Notes: generated from the letters alone by a model not told the origin. A DNA stretch of 64,000 nt from Sphingosinicella microcystinivorans (GCF_003634215.1 NZ_RBWX01000007.1:1412945-1476944); one strand, 5' to 3'; positions 50,190 through 59,986 are shown, counted from the first letter of the stretch. Program-made: numbers and translations.

Positions 50190-50510
50190 ATGAAGCCAGT
50201 TCTGACACTTTTTACCGCCGCCGCCCTCCTCGCAGGCTGCGCCGCGAGCTATGAAAGCCGCATCGAGCGGAGCCTGACGAGCGCAGGCATCTCGCGGCCT
50301 GTAGCGGGCTGCATGGCGGATCAGATGGTCGATCGCCTGTCGACAGCGCAGCTCAAACGTCTCGCGCGTTTTGCCAAGGGCGTTGACCGGCGCGATGTTG
50401 ACCGGATGAGCCTGCGCGAAATCCAGAAGCGGTTTCAGGCGATCGGCGATCCCGAGATCGTCGAAGTGGTGACACGCGCCGGGCTCGGCTGCGCGCTGAT
50501 GGGGGCTTAG
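50190..50510 (+). CDS. Small lipoprotein, paralogue 1
   Basis: A 106-residue protein with a lipobox (LFTAAALLAGCAAS) after a short signal. The ATG at 50190 has GGAGA upstream; earlier Met codons would lengthen the N-terminus before the lipobox. The C-terminal ~60 residues, with FQAIGDPEIVEVVTRAGLGC, resemble the next gene. The pair shares two Cys of the mature part (one in GCMADQM here, one near the end). The function is unknown. Confidence 0.75.
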   Translation: MKPVLTLFTAAALLAGCAASYESRIERSLTSAGISRPVAGCMADQMVDRLSTAQLKRLARFAKGVDRRDVDRMSLREIQKRFQAIGDPEIVEVVTRAGLGCALMGA

Positions 50511-50513
50511 GCC

Positions 50514-50864
50514 ATGAAGCGGCGCGCGCTTCTGCTGATGCCGGCGTTCGGTCTGCTGGCGGCGTGCAACCCCTCGAGCGCCGAGATCGAGAGCGCGCTC
50601 CTGTCGCGCGGCTTCGGCAAGCAGGAATCGGCATGCGTGGCGCGCGAACTCGGCGGGAAGCTCCAGGAACGCGACTGGCTGTTGATCGCCGAAGTCGCTG
50701 GAGACACGATGCGGACGCCCGACGAATGGCGCGACATGACGATCGGCGAGGTCGGCGACAAGCTGACCCGGCTCGGCGACACGCGTCTCATTTCCACGCT
50801 GATGCGTGCGGGTATGGGCTGTGCGCTGCTTGGCAGCGAGCGCGTCGCGGGCGCTACGCTCTAG
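50514..50864 (+). CDS. Small lipoprotein, paralogue 2
   Basis: A 116-residue lipoprotein (lipobox FGLLAACNPS) that starts 3 bp after paralogue 1. It ends with RLGDTRLISTLMRAGMGCAL, matching IGDPEIVEVVTRAGLGCAL of its neighbour, and likewise has an internal Cys (ESACVAREL). The two genes are a tandem duplication that has diverged. The function is unknown; both should be anchored in the envelope. Confidence 0.75.
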   Translation: MKRRALLLMPAFGLLAACNPSSAEIESALLSRGFGKQESACVARELGGKLQERDWLLIAEVAGDTMRTPDEWRDMTIGEVGDKLTRLGDTRLISTLMRAGMGCALLGSERVAGATL

Positions 50865-50979
50865 CGAAGCGGAACGACACCGCATCCGACAGGCGCCGAC
50901 GCCAGCTGAGGCGCGGCGGCTTTTGGGCGCGGCAGGCCCAGAACATCAGGATCTTGTAGGCGCAAGGTCCGCGTTCCAT
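50854..50979 (-). CDS. Possible small basic protein (41 aa)
   Basis: The minus strand encodes MERGPCAYKILMFWACRAQK and a basic tail, 41 residues, in the 275-bp gap between two plus-strand genes. A GGGGA lies upstream of the ATG. The Cys/Trp/Arg composition looks protein-like, but no family is recognised and it overlaps the lipoprotein 3' end by 11 bp. The remaining gap to 51140 shows nothing clear. Confidence 0.25.
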   Translation of the reverse strand: MERGPCAYKILMFWACRAQKPPRLSWRRRLSDAVSFRFARA

Positions 50980-51140
50980 AGTCTTCAGTCCCCGATTTCG
51001 ATGCGTGAGCCTAAAGCAGACCGAGGTTACGCGCGTGTGACGGGCATATGACGTGTCGCAGACTCGTTTCGTCGCGCAGGCGCTGGACAGCGGGAAACGC
51101 GCCATGACATGAACCCGCAAGAACGAAGGGGCGGGGGCGT

Positions 51141-51791
51141 ATGCGTCTAAAAGCGATGGTGTTCACGCTGGGGCTCGGGGTTGCGGCCTGCGCCGCTCCG
51201 CCTGCGCCGCCGCCGTCCGTCAAAGCCCCGCCGCCGAGGCCGCAAGCCTCGCGCCCGCCGCAGCCGCCCGTGGGCGTCGACCCTTCCTATGAACTGCCAG
51301 CAAAGGACAGTGACGGCCGCTTTCTCACACCCAACGTCGGCCTTGGGCCGCTAGAGACGATGTTCAACGTCCGCTCCGCGCTCAACGTCGCGGCGCTCAG
51401 CTGCGTGACGAGTACGAACACGGCCCCGCGAGACGGCTACAACCGCTTCCTGAAGCTTCACAAGACCGTGCTGGCGAATGCCAACAAGGCGATCGACGCC
51501 AAATACCGGCGAGAGCATGGCAGCGCTGGTATACGCGTACGCGACAGCCGGATGACGAAGCTCTACAACCACTATGCCTATCCGCCCGTGAAAGGCGCGT
51601 TCTGCGCAAAGACCGCGCGCTACCTCACCGCCGCGAACGCCATGGCTTCAAAGGACCTCGAAACCTGGTCACTCGGCGCCCTCGCGGACATCGAACAGGA
51701 TTTCCAGGATCACTTCCGCCGCATCGAGGCGTTCCAGATCGAACTGCGGGACTGGCAGCAAAAGCAGCAGGTAGCCTCCGCGTCGCAGTAG
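51141..51791 (+). CDS. Hypothetical lipoprotein with a proline-rich linker
   Basis: A 216-residue protein with a lipobox-like site (TLGLGVAACAAPP), a ~30-residue proline-rich linker that may reach through the periplasm, and a helical C-terminal domain (VLANANKAIDAKYRREHGSA, DLETWSLGALADIEQDFQDH). Two further Cys (LSCVTS, AFCAKTA) could form a disulfide. I do not recognise the family. It is monocistronic and convergent with the methyltransferase gene 9 bp away. Confidence 0.72.
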   Translation: MRLKAMVFTLGLGVAACAAPPAPPPSVKAPPPRPQASRPPQPPVGVDPSYELPAKDSDGRFLTPNVGLGPLETMFNVRSALNVAALSCVTSTNTAPRDGYNRFLKLHKTVLANANKAIDAKYRREHGSAGIRVRDSRMTKLYNHYAYPPVKGAFCAKTARYLTAANAMASKDLETWSLGALADIEQDFQDHFRRIEAFQIELRDWQQKQQVASASQ

Positions 51792-51800
51792 TGCGTTCGT

Positions 51801-52505
51801 TCAGGCGTGGCCGATCCAGCCGCGCCAGGTGAACGCCGCGAAGAAGGGTTCGGCGTCGGCAAAGCCGGCCGCGCGCAGGATCGCGAGGTCATCCTCCGGG
51901 CTCATCATGTTGACCGCCGTCGCGACGGCGTTACGCGCCATTTGCGCCTGTTCCGGGTCCGCGCCCGATGCGACCGCGTAGCCGGCGTAACGGGAAAGCC
52001 AAAGGTCGCGCGATGCGTCCTGCGGGTAGCTGCCGTGCGCCGCGACGAACGGCGCGCCCGGCTTCAGGCGCTGGTGGATTGCGCGGACAGTGCGTTCGCG
52101 TTCGTCGGCGCTCAGGAAATGCAGCGTGAGTAGGCACGTGGCCGCATCGAAGGGGCCGGCGGGCGCATCGTCGATATAGCCTTCAACGAGTTCAACGCGT
52201 GCCATGAGTGGGCCGAGCGTCCGCTCCGCCTGCTGCAGCATTGCACCGGCAGGATCGACGCCCACGAACGTCCAGTCGGGGTGCGCTGTGGCGAGCGCCT
52301 TCAGTTCGAGGCCGCCGCCTGCGCCAAGGACGAGAACGCGCGCATCCGAAGGGGCGTGCTCTGCGAGCAGCACGGAGGTCATCTTGTGCAGACCATCGAA
52401 GCCGGGCACGAAGCGCGGCGGTCCTTCGGCATAACGTGCCACGGCGGCGGGGTCCGAAAAGGCCTTGATGAAATCCTGTGCGCCGTCTTCTGCTTTAGTC
52501 GCCAT
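51801..52505 (-). CDS. Class I SAM-dependent methyltransferase
   Basis: A 234-residue methyltransferase. The SAM-binding motif I reads [18 protein letters not shown] and motif [18 protein letters not shown]; a later motif ([14 protein letters not shown]) completes the Rossmann fold. The substrate is unknown. It overlaps the upstream Rrf2-type regulator gene by 11 bp and is therefore under the same promoter, so the regulator probably controls it. Confidence 0.88.
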   Translation of the reverse strand: MATKAEDGAQDFIKAFSDPAAVARYAEGPPRFVPGFDGLHKMTSVLLAEHAPSDARVLVLGAGGGLELKALATAHPDWTFVGVDPAGAMLQQAERTLGPLMARVELVEGYIDDAPAGPFDAATCLLTLHFLSADERERTVRAIHQRLKPGAPFVAAHGSYPQDASRDLWLSRYAGYAVASGADPEQAQMARNAVATAVNMMSPEDDLAILRAAGFADAEPFFAAFTWRGWIGHA

Positions 52506-52956
52506 GCGGATGGTCCTTTGGAAGAGGCCCGCGCTGTTTCAGGCGGGCATGGAAATCGGCGCTGAGCGCGGCGAGCGTTACGGTTTCGAAGCGTGCCAGC
52601 AGCAACGCCTCGGCATCACGGAAAGCTTCGCTCAGCGCGGCATTCACAGCCTGCTCGACAAGGCAGCCGGGGGCTTCGGTGCGGTTTCCCATCGCCAGCA
52701 GGGACGGGTGGCCGAGCGCATTGTAAATGTCGCGCAGGGTGATGGCGCCCAGATCGCACGCGAGCGTCCAGCCGCCGCCGTGCCCCTTTTCGGAGCGCAC
52801 GTAACCCGCCTCGCGAAGCCCGGCCATCACGCGCCGGATCACCACCGGGTTCGTCTGCATCGCCTTGGCGAGCGTTTCGGATGTCATCGGGCCTTCGTGC
52901 TCGGCCATGTGCAGCAGCACATGAAGCACGCCCGACAGGCGGCTGTCGCGTTTCAT
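52495..52956 (-). CDS. Rrf2-family transcriptional regulator
   Basis: A 153-residue regulator with the winged-helix N-terminus of Rrf2: [20 protein letters not shown] then [20 protein letters not shown], and the wing [16 protein letters not shown]. The three clustered Cys that hold an Fe-S cluster in IscR and NsrR are missing; only single Cys occur at ACDLG and GCLVEQ. It therefore resembles the cluster-free YwnA type. It heads the operon with the methyltransferase gene. Confidence 0.9.
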   Translation of the reverse strand: MKRDSRLSGVLHVLLHMAEHEGPMTSETLAKAMQTNPVVIRRVMAGLREAGYVRSEKGHGGGWTLACDLGAITLRDIYNALGHPSLLAMGNRTEAPGCLVEQAVNAALSEAFRDAEALLLARFETVTLAALSADFHARLKQRGPLPKDHPHGD

Positions 52957-53027
52957 GTAACTTCAATTAGTGCGTGATGGCGCAAAGCACAAGGGCGCCC
53001 GGAGACGCCCTCGTGAAATATGCGGTG

Positions 53028-54596
53028 TTAAGCCAGCGCCTCTGCGATCAGGCGGCGCGTGTTGGCGATGCCGTAGAGCGCAATGAAACTGCCCATGCGC
53101 GGCCCCTGGCTCGATCCGAGCAGCGTCTCGTAAAGCGCTGCGAACCAGTCGCGCAGGTTTTCGAAGCCGCCTTCCTTGCCGACTGCGTAGACCTCGTTCT
53201 GGATCGCCTCGGCTTCCGCGCCCTCGGGCAGTGCGGCAAGCCGCGCGTCGAGATCGCGCAGCGCCGCCGTCTCGCGGGCGTCCGGCTTGCGGCGCTTCAA
53301 GGTCGGCGCGACGAAATCGCGGTTGTACGCCAGCGCATGGCCGATCAGTGTATCGACCTCCGGATACGCCTCCGCGCTCGCACCCGGGACGTAGTTGCCA
53401 AGATAGGCCCAAACCTGCGCCCGGTCCGCGTCCGCGCCCATGACGCCGACGAGGTTCAGCAGCAGACCGAACGTCACCGGCATCGCCGCGTCCGGCACCT
53501 TGCCGCCGTGGATATGGTGCACGGGGTTGCCGAGCTTCTTGTCGAGCGGCTGGTCGGCATAGTTCGCGCGGAACTGGAAATATTCGTCCACCGCGCGCGG
53601 GATCACGCCGATGTGAAGCTGCTTGGCACTCTTCGGCTCGCGATAGGCATAGAAGGCAACGCTTTCACCCGGCCCGTAGGTCAGCCAGTCTTCGAGCGCG
53701 AGGCCGTTGCCCTTGGACTTGGAGATCTTCTCGCCCTTCTCGTCGAGGAACATCTCGTAGATCAGGCCTTCCGGCTTGCGGCCGCCGAGCACCTTGGCAA
53801 TGCGGCCCGACTGCACGCCGGAATCGGTCAGATCCTTGCCGTACATCTCGTAATCGACGTCGAGCGCCACCCAGCGCATCGCCCAGTCGACCTTCCATTG
53901 CAGCTTCGCGCCGCCCGAAAGGATGCAGTGCTCGTGCGTCGTGCCGTCTTCCTCGAAGCGGATGAGGCCTGCCGCCGCGTCCACCACCTCGATCGGCACC
54001 TGCAGCACCTTGCCCGAAACCGGGCTGATCGGGAGCACCGGCGAATAGGTGCGGCGGCGCTCCTCGCGCAGCGTCGGCAGCATGATGTCCATGATCGCCT
54101 GATAATTGGCGAGGACGTTCTTCAGCTGATCGTCGAAGCGGCCCGATGTGTAATAGTCGGTCGAGCTGGCGAATTCGTACTCGAAGCCGAAACGATCGAG
54201 GAAGGCGCGCAGCATCGCGTTGTTGTGATGCGCGAAGCTTTCGAACTTCCCGAACGGATCGGGAATGCGCGACAGCGGCTCTCCAAGATGTTCGGTCAGC
54301 ATCGCCTGGTTTGGCACGTTGTCGGGCACCTTGCGAAGCCCGTCCATATCGTCCGAGAACGCCAGCAGCCGCGTCGGAACGTCCGACATTTCCGCGAAGG
54401 CGCGGCGCACCATCGTGGTCCGCAGCACTTCATTGAAGGTGCCGATGTGCGGCAGGCCCGATGGCCCGTAGCCGGTTTCGAAAAGGACGTTGCCTTTCGC
54501 AGGCACACCGCCTTTCAGACGCGCCAGCACCTTCCGGGCTTCCTCGTAGGGCCAGGCTTTGGAAACAAGGGCGGCAGCGCGAAGGTCATCTGTCAT
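53028..54596 (-). CDS. lysK: Lysyl-tRNA synthetase, class I
   Basis: A 522-residue class I LysRS, the archaeal-type enzyme also used by many alphaproteobacteria. The HIGH region is GYGPSGLPHIGTFNEVLRTT and the KMSKS loop GEKISKSKGNGLALEDWLTY. HEHCILSGGAKLQWKVDWAM is also characteristic. It charges tRNA-Lys. The ATG at 54596 matches the family start (MTDDLRAAALVSKAWPYEEA). It is divergent from the helicase gene. No class II lysS is seen in this window. Confidence 0.95.
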   Translation of the reverse strand: MTDDLRAAALVSKAWPYEEARKVLARLKGGVPAKGNVLFETGYGPSGLPHIGTFNEVLRTTMVRRAFAEMSDVPTRLLAFSDDMDGLRKVPDNVPNQAMLTEHLGEPLSRIPDPFGKFESFAHHNNAMLRAFLDRFGFEYEFASSTDYYTSGRFDDQLKNVLANYQAIMDIMLPTLREERRRTYSPVLPISPVSGKVLQVPIEVVDAAAGLIRFEEDGTTHEHCILSGGAKLQWKVDWAMRWVALDVDYEMYGKDLTDSGVQSGRIAKVLGGRKPEGLIYEMFLDEKGEKISKSKGNGLALEDWLTYGPGESVAFYAYREPKSAKQLHIGVIPRAVDEYFQFRANYADQPLDKKLGNPVHHIHGGKVPDAAMPVTFGLLLNLVGVMGADADRAQVWAYLGNYVPGASAEAYPEVDTLIGHALAYNRDFVAPTLKRRKPDARETAALRDLDARLAALPEGAEAEAIQNEVYAVGKEGGFENLRDWFAALYETLLGSSQGPRMGSFIALYGIANTRRLIAEALA

Positions 54597-54679
54597 AGCG
54601 GGGACAGGCGCTAGCGGCAGTGGGCCGCAAGGGCAAGGTTTCGCTTGCGCCGCCGGGCATCGCTCGCCGAAAACGGGGC

Positions 54680-57433
54680 GTGACCACAGTTCCCCTTCCT
54701 TGGCCCGCCCTCCACATCGGGCTCGACGGTATCTGGCTTGCCGATGGCGTTGGCGTACGCCGGCTGGAACGGCAGGCGGCGATACGGCAGCTCGCCGATA
54801 CACCGACGCTGCTGATAAACGCACCGCTCATCGCCTCGAAGCTCGGTTACCCGGAGGCTTCGGGGCTCGACGTTCTTGAACTCTTCGCCTTCGTTCATCC
54901 CGCGCGTTTCGCCGTGCCGACCGTGCACGGCCTCGCCGCCATCCTCGGCCTCGATTCGGCACACGAAGGCGCGGCGGAGGCAAAGCTGCTCCGCACCGTT
55001 ACCGAGGCGCTGCTCGCGCTGATCGAAGGCGGTAAGTGGGACCGCGCGGGCGGCGCCTGGAATACGGCGCGTGCGCTGTCGCGTCTGAAATGGCCGTGGG
55101 CGCCCGCCGTCCTCGCCGCGCTCGGCGAGCCGCAGGGGCATGACCGTTCCGTCTTCACCAGCCTGCCGAAGTGGGAGGAGGGTGCGCCGCCTGTTCCCGT
55201 GCGCGAAGTGATCGTCACGGGCGAGGAAGCCGCCGGCCGTCTCGCGCAGCTTACGGGCAGTGGCGCTGAGGAACGCCCCGGTCAGCGTGCTTATGCGTTC
55301 GCCGCCGCAGCCGCCTTCCGCCCGCGCGAGGTGCGAGACGCCCCGAACGTCGTGCTCGCCGAGGCGGGCACCGGCATCGGCAAGACACTGGGTTACCTCT
55401 CGTCCGCCTCGCTCTGGGCCGAGCAATCCGGCGGCACTGTCTGGCTTTCCACCTACACGAAGGCGCTGCAACGCCAGCTCGACCAGGAAACCACGCGCCT
55501 CTACCCCGATCCGCGGACCAAGGCGGCGCGTGTCGTCGTCCGCAAGGGCCGCGAGAACTATCTCTGCCTGCTCAATCTCGAAGACGCCGTGCAGGGCGGC
55601 TTCGCGGGCCGCGCCGCGATCTTCGCGCAGCTCGTTCAGCGCTGGGCGATGTACAGCCGCGACGGAGACATGGTGGGCGGCGACCTGCCCGGCTGGCTCT
55701 CCGGCCTGTTCGGTCGGAATGCGCGTGCAAGTCTCACGGATCGGCGCGGTGAATGCGTCTACGCGGGCTGCCCGCACTATCGCCGCTGCTTCATCGAGCA
55801 CGCCGTTCGCGGCACCGCGGACGCCGACCTCGTCATCGCCAACCATGCGCTTGTCATGGTCAATGCGGTGCGCGGCAAGGCGGAGGGACGTGGCCTCAAG
55901 CGCATCGTGTTCGACGAAGGCCACCATCTGTTCGACGCTGCCGACAGCGCCTTCGCCATGGCGCTCACCGGGGGAGAGGCGATCGAGCTGCGACGCTGGA
56001 TCATCGGCCCCGAAAAGCGCAGCAAGGGCCGCCGCAGGGGGCTTGCTGCGCGGCTAGGGGATCTGGTCGCGTTCGACAGCGAGGGCGCAATGCTGCTCGA
56101 CGATGCGGTGCACACCGCCGCGGCGCTCCCGGCGGACGGCTGGCTCGGCCGCGTTGTGGAGGGTACGCCGGAAGGTCCGATCGAACGCCTGCTCGCCGCC
56201 GTGCGCGCGCAGGTCTACGCCCGCGCGGACGCGAGCGAGACGGGCTACGGCCTCGAAACCGAGGTCGTCGCGCTGCAGCCCGCGCTCGTCGATGCGGCAG
56301 AGGTGGCGGCGCGCGCGCTCGAAGCCATTGCGGTGCCGCTCAGGAAGCTCGCGCAGCGCCTCGAAGCGCTTGTCGAGGAATCGCCGGATTGGCTCGATGG
56401 TGCGGGCCGCGCGCGTGTCGAAGGCGCGCTTTCCGGTCTCACGTGGCGGCTCGGGCTGATCGGCGCGTGGGTGCAACTTCTCGCGCGCATGGGCGGACCC
56501 GCAGATCCGGATTTCGTGGATTGGCTCGCGCTTGAACGCATCGACGGGCGCGAGATCGATGTCGGCATCCGCCGTCACTGGCTCGACCCGACGAAGCCCT
56601 TCGCCGAAGCGGTGCTGAAACAGGCGCACGGAGCCGTTATCACCTCGGCGACGCTCCGCTCGCGCATCACGGACGATGCCGCGCCCGATGCGGACTGGCG
56701 CGACAGCGAAGCGCGTACCGGCGCCTCCCACTTGCCGCTGCCGCCCGTGCGCTTTTCGGCGGACAGCCCCTTCGACTATGCGCGGCAAGCGCGCGTCCTC
56801 GTCGTCACCGATGTGCAGCGCGGCAATGTTCCCGCGCTCGCGGGCGCCTATAGGGCACTGATCTCCGCCTCGCGCGGCGGCGCGCTTGGCCTGTTCACGG
56901 CGATCTCTCGGTTGAAGGCCGTTCACGCGCGCATCGAAGAGAGCCTTGCCCGCGAAGGCTTGCCGCTCTTCGCGCAGCACATCGATCCCATCGATGCGGG
57001 CACGCTCGTCGACATGTTCCGCGCCGATCCCGCCGCGTCGCTTCTCGGCACCGATGCCCTGCGCGACGGAGTCGACGTGCCCGGCGATTCGCTCCGTCTC
57101 GTCGTGCTCGAAGGCGTGCCGTGGCCGCGTCCCACCGTGCTCCACGCTGCGCGCCGCGCCGCGTTCGGCGGCAAGACCTACGACGACCTCGTCGCCTCGG
57201 GCCGCATGGCGCAGGCGTTCGGGCGGCTCATCCGCCGCGCGAGCGACCAAGGCACGTTCGTGCTGCTCGGCGCCGCCGTGCCGAGCCGGCTCTGCCAGGC
57301 CTTTCCGGAGGGCGTGGAGGTGGAACGCGTCCCGCTCGACGAAGCTGTCCGCATCGTGCGTGAAATGTCTTCGCCGACACGAAATCTTCCGATGACACCG
57401 GGCGCGACATCGGGCATCAGCGCCGCGACATGA
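54680..57433 (+). CDS. DinG/YoaA-type ATP-dependent DNA helicase
   Basis: About 917 residues from GTG 54680; a GTG at 54620 is an alternative. The alphaproteobacterial N-terminal extension (GLDGIWLADGVGVRRLERQA) precedes an XPD-like helicase core with Walker A in AEAGTGIGKTLGYL near residue 227 and the DEAH-type box VFDEGHHLF near 411. Four Cys fit an Fe-S cluster: ENYLCLLN, then GECVYAGCPHYRRC. It is a 5'-3' superfamily 2 helicase for repair or replication-transcription conflicts. Its stop overlaps the phosphatase start (ATGA). Confidence 0.9.
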   Translation: MTTVPLPWPALHIGLDGIWLADGVGVRRLERQAAIRQLADTPTLLINAPLIASKLGYPEASGLDVLELFAFVHPARFAVPTVHGLAAILGLDSAHEGAAEAKLLRTVTEALLALIEGGKWDRAGGAWNTARALSRLKWPWAPAVLAALGEPQGHDRSVFTSLPKWEEGAPPVPVREVIVTGEEAAGRLAQLTGSGAEERPGQRAYAFAAAAAFRPREVRDAPNVVLAEAGTGIGKTLGYLSSASLWAEQSGGTVWLSTYTKALQRQLDQETTRLYPDPRTKAARVVVRKGRENYLCLLNLEDAVQGGFAGRAAIFAQLVQRWAMYSRDGDMVGGDLPGWLSGLFGRNARASLTDRRGECVYAGCPHYRRCFIEHAVRGTADADLVIANHALVMVNAVRGKAEGRGLKRIVFDEGHHLFDAADSAFAMALTGGEAIELRRWIIGPEKRSKGRRRGLAARLGDLVAFDSEGAMLLDDAVHTAAALPADGWLGRVVEGTPEGPIERLLAAVRAQVYARADASETGYGLETEVVALQPALVDAAEVAARALEAIAVPLRKLAQRLEALVEESPDWLDGAGRARVEGALSGLTWRLGLIGAWVQLLARMGGPADPDFVDWLALERIDGREIDVGIRRHWLDPTKPFAEAVLKQAHGAVITSATLRSRITDDAAPDADWRDSEARTGASHLPLPPVRFSADSPFDYARQARVLVVTDVQRGNVPALAGAYRALISASRGGALGLFTAISRLKAVHARIEESLAREGLPLFAQHIDPIDAGTLVDMFRADPAASLLGTDALRDGVDVPGDSLRLVVLEGVPWPRPTVLHAARRAAFGGKTYDDLVASGRMAQAFGRLIRRASDQGTFVLLGAAVPSRLCQAFPEGVEVERVPLDEAVRIVREMSSPTRNLPMTPGATSGISAAT

Positions 57434-57969
57434 AGACGATCTTCCTGCTCCGCCACGCCAAATCCAGCTGGGACGACCCTGTCGAGCGCGATTTCGATCG
57501 CCCGCTCAACACGCGCGGCCGCCGCGCCGCCGAGACGATCGGGCGCTACCTTCGCGACGAACGCCTTGCCTTCGATCGCGTCGTCGCCTCTCCGGCGGTC
57601 CGCGTCATAGAAACGCTGGACGGGGTCGAGGCCGGCGCCAGCCGCCGCCTCAGCGCGACCTTCGACAGGCGCGTTTACATGGCCTCCGCGCCGACACTGC
57701 TCGATATCGTCCACGAAACGGATGCAGAGGCCGAAACGCTGCTGCTCGTCGGCCATAATCCCGGGCTGGAAGATCTGATCTTCCTGCTGACGCCCGCGGG
57801 CAGCGGCACGCTCCGCAAGGAAGTCGATATCAAATACCCCACGGCGACGCTCGCCGAGATGCGTTTCGATGTGGAACGCTGGGAAGACATCGACGAAGCC
57901 ACCGGCGAACTCGTCCGCTTCATCCGCCCGCGCGACCTTGATCCCGCGCTCGGACCGGACGGCACCTGA
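57430..57969 (+). CDS. SixA-like histidine phosphatase
   Basis: A 179-residue member of the histidine phosphatase superfamily. The catalytic motif is FLLRHAKSSWDDP (RHx type, as in SixA), and the second His is in LLLVGHNPGLEDLI. SixA removes phosphate from histidine of a phosphorelay HPt domain, but many relatives act on small phosphates. It overlaps the helicase stop by four bases. The C-terminal ~40 residues (ERWEDIDEATGELVRFIRPR) are family-typical. Confidence 0.88.
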   Translation: MKTIFLLRHAKSSWDDPVERDFDRPLNTRGRRAAETIGRYLRDERLAFDRVVASPAVRVIETLDGVEAGASRRLSATFDRRVYMASAPTLLDIVHETDAEAETLLLVGHNPGLEDLIFLLTPAGSGTLRKEVDIKYPTATLAEMRFDVERWEDIDEATGELVRFIRPRDLDPALGPDGT

Positions 57970-57979
57970 TTTCGGCGCT

Positions 57980-59053
57980 TCAGTCGAGCTCCACAACAAT
58001 CGCGGACGCACCGCCGATATTGCCCGCGGCAAGATCGCGATAGGCGCTCTCGGCAGATTCCAGCCCGTGTAAAGTCTCGACCGCGAGCTTTTCCCGCACG
58101 GCGGGCACGAATTTCGTCCATGCATACCCTGTCGCGTCCGCGAAACCGGCAGGGCCAAGCTTCGCGACGGTTGCCTCAGCCACCGTGGGCGCGAAAAACA
58201 GGGTTGGCGCGGGGCCGGGAAGGGGGGCGTCACCGCCCTGGCCCCAGTGTGTCATGCCCACAATGGCGCTGTGCTTCAGCGCGTCGCCAAGCCGCGTGTG
58301 GACCTTCTGCGTGAGTGCCCGGTCGCCCGCGAAATCAACGTATACCGACGGTTTCCGCTCCAGTGTGTCGACCTCATCGTAGGTGAACACGCGATCGTAG
58401 GAGCCGAGATTCTCGGTAAACGCGCGGTTCGCTGCCGAGGTCAGTCCGATCACCTGAACCGCACCGCGCCTTGAAAGATTGAACGCCGCCGCCATCGCGG
58501 TTTTCGAAGAGGCGCTCGACAGGATCACCTGCTCAGCGCCAAAATCGTCCGCACCCGCCAGGAAGTCGTCGATCAGCCACCCGGTCATGAACAGCGGCCG
58601 GAACAGCGCGTCCAGCGCCTCTTCGTGCGGAAGGCGCGGTTCCACGCGCTGATAGCGGTTGTAGATATCGGCAAGGCCCTGCCGGTGCGGTGCGGCGTCC
58701 ATGAAGCCGCCCGGAGCCGATACGGCCTCGCGGACCAGAAGATGCGTTGCAAGCGGCCAATAGCCGTAAAATCGGTCGCCCACTGCAAACTCCGGCGCGT
58801 GGCTTTTCACGACTTCGCCAAAGCCCCACACGGGGAGGATGCCTTTGCCTTCAGGGCCCGGAAAGAAGCGCCAGTAGCCGAGCATCTCGCCTGCCGCCGC
58901 ATACGTTACGTTGTTCGCCGTAAGCGCGATGCGGCGGACGGCGAACAGCACGTCGCCGTCTCCCATCTCCGGCAGCGGCGCGGTGTCGCGCGAGGTCACG
59001 GCGATGGCCCCGCGTGTGATGAGCATCCGCTCGCCGAAAACCGTCTCTGTCAT
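57980..59053 (-). CDS. DUF2855-family protein
   Basis: A 357-residue protein of the DUF2855 family, related to medium-chain dehydrogenases. ALTANNVTYAAAGEMLGYWR with FFPGPEGKGILPVWGFGEVV near the start, GDRFYGYWPLATHLL and VILSSASSKTAMAAAFNLSR are visible; the last replaces the usual GxGxxG loop of the dehydrogenase fold. No reaction is established for the family. It stands alone, convergent with the phosphatase gene and divergent from the SRPBCC gene. Confidence 0.88.
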   Translation of the reverse strand: MTETVFGERMLITRGAIAVTSRDTAPLPEMGDGDVLFAVRRIALTANNVTYAAAGEMLGYWRFFPGPEGKGILPVWGFGEVVKSHAPEFAVGDRFYGYWPLATHLLVREAVSAPGGFMDAAPHRQGLADIYNRYQRVEPRLPHEEALDALFRPLFMTGWLIDDFLAGADDFGAEQVILSSASSKTAMAAAFNLSRRGAVQVIGLTSAANRAFTENLGSYDRVFTYDEVDTLERKPSVYVDFAGDRALTQKVHTRLGDALKHSAIVGMTHWGQGGDAPLPGPAPTLFFAPTVAEATVAKLGPAGFADATGYAWTKFVPAVREKLAVETLHGLESAESAYRDLAAGNIGGASAIVVELD

Positions 59054-59185
59054 GACCCGTCCTCCACGCGCGCCACTCTATCCGCACCCGCCGCGCGAGG
59101 GCAGCTGATGATTTCGCGCAACGAATCGGTTGCATGACGATGTGCCGTCGTGCAACAAAATGATTGCGTGATATCGGAGGCAGGC

Positions 59186-59629
59186 ATGAGCGATACCGAC
59201 AGAATCGAACAGCGCGTCTATTTGGCCGCGACGCCCGAGCGCGTATGGCGCGCGCTGACGGATGCGGCGGAATTCGGCGCATGGTTCGCGAGCGAACTGG
59301 ATCAGCCGTTCGCGGAAGGCCGCACGGTTTCAATGACATGCCTCGGGGAGCGCTTCGCGCTTGATATCGTGGAGATGACTCCGCCCTGTCGCCTCGTCTG
59401 GCGCTGGCATCCGGGCTGGGTGGATCACAGCCTCGATTATACGAAGGAACCGAAAACCACGACGGTCTTCAACCTCGTGCCGCACGCGGAAGGTACGATG
59501 CTTACCGTCACCGAAACCGGCTTCGATGCGATAGGCGCGGCGCGGCGACCCTCGGTGTTCCGCGACAACGTGAACGGCTGGCTGCATCAGGCCGCATCGC
59601 TGAGGACATATCTTGAAAGCGCAGGTTGA
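59186..59629 (+). CDS. SRPBCC (AHSA1-like) protein
   Basis: A 147-residue protein with the AHSA1/START fold pattern: IEQRVYLAATPERVWRALTD, AEFGAWFASELDQPF and GTMLTVTETGFDAI. The ATG at 59186 has CGGAGG upstream. Such proteins bind hydrophobic ligands. Its end overlaps the following ArsR-type regulator by 17 bp, a common pairing in which the regulator controls the operon. Confidence 0.9.
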   Translation: MSDTDRIEQRVYLAATPERVWRALTDAAEFGAWFASELDQPFAEGRTVSMTCLGERFALDIVEMTPPCRLVWRWHPGWVDHSLDYTKEPKTTTVFNLVPHAEGTMLTVTETGFDAIGAARRPSVFRDNVNGWLHQAASLRTYLESAG

Positions 59630-59936
59630 ACGTGCCGCCCGGTTCGCCGCCCTCGGCGACCCGCAGCGCCTGCGCCTCGTGGAAACGCTTGCGGGGCGCG
59701 GCGAAGCCTCGATCAGCGACCTCAGCAGCGGCGCAGGCGTTACGCGTCAGGCGGTGACGCGGCACCTCAAGGTGCTGGAAGGTGCCGGACTGGTGCAAGG
59801 TATGATGCGAGGCCGCGAGCATGTGTGGGCACTCGACGCGGATGGGCTTGCGACGGCGGAAGCGGAGTTCGAACGCCTGAAAGCGGCATGGCGCCAGCGC
59901 CTAGCACGGCTCAAGCTGCTGGTGGAGGGGGAGTAG
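59613..59936 (+). CDS. ArsR-family transcriptional regulator
   Basis: A 107-residue winged-helix repressor: ERAARFAALGDPQRLRLVET, SISDLSSGAGVTRQAVTRHL and KVLEGAGLVQGMMRGREHVW. No metal-binding Cys are present, so it senses something other than thiophilic metals. It overlaps the SRPBCC gene and forms an operon with it. The gene order (SRPBCC first) is the reverse of the more usual one. Confidence 0.92.
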   Translation: MKAQVERAARFAALGDPQRLRLVETLAGRGEASISDLSSGAGVTRQAVTRHLKVLEGAGLVQGMMRGREHVWALDADGLATAEAEFERLKAAWRQRLARLKLLVEGE

Positions 59937-59986
59937 TCAACCCAAGAGGTTTTCGATAGCCATGAGAGTTGTTAGTGGGAGGGCGC

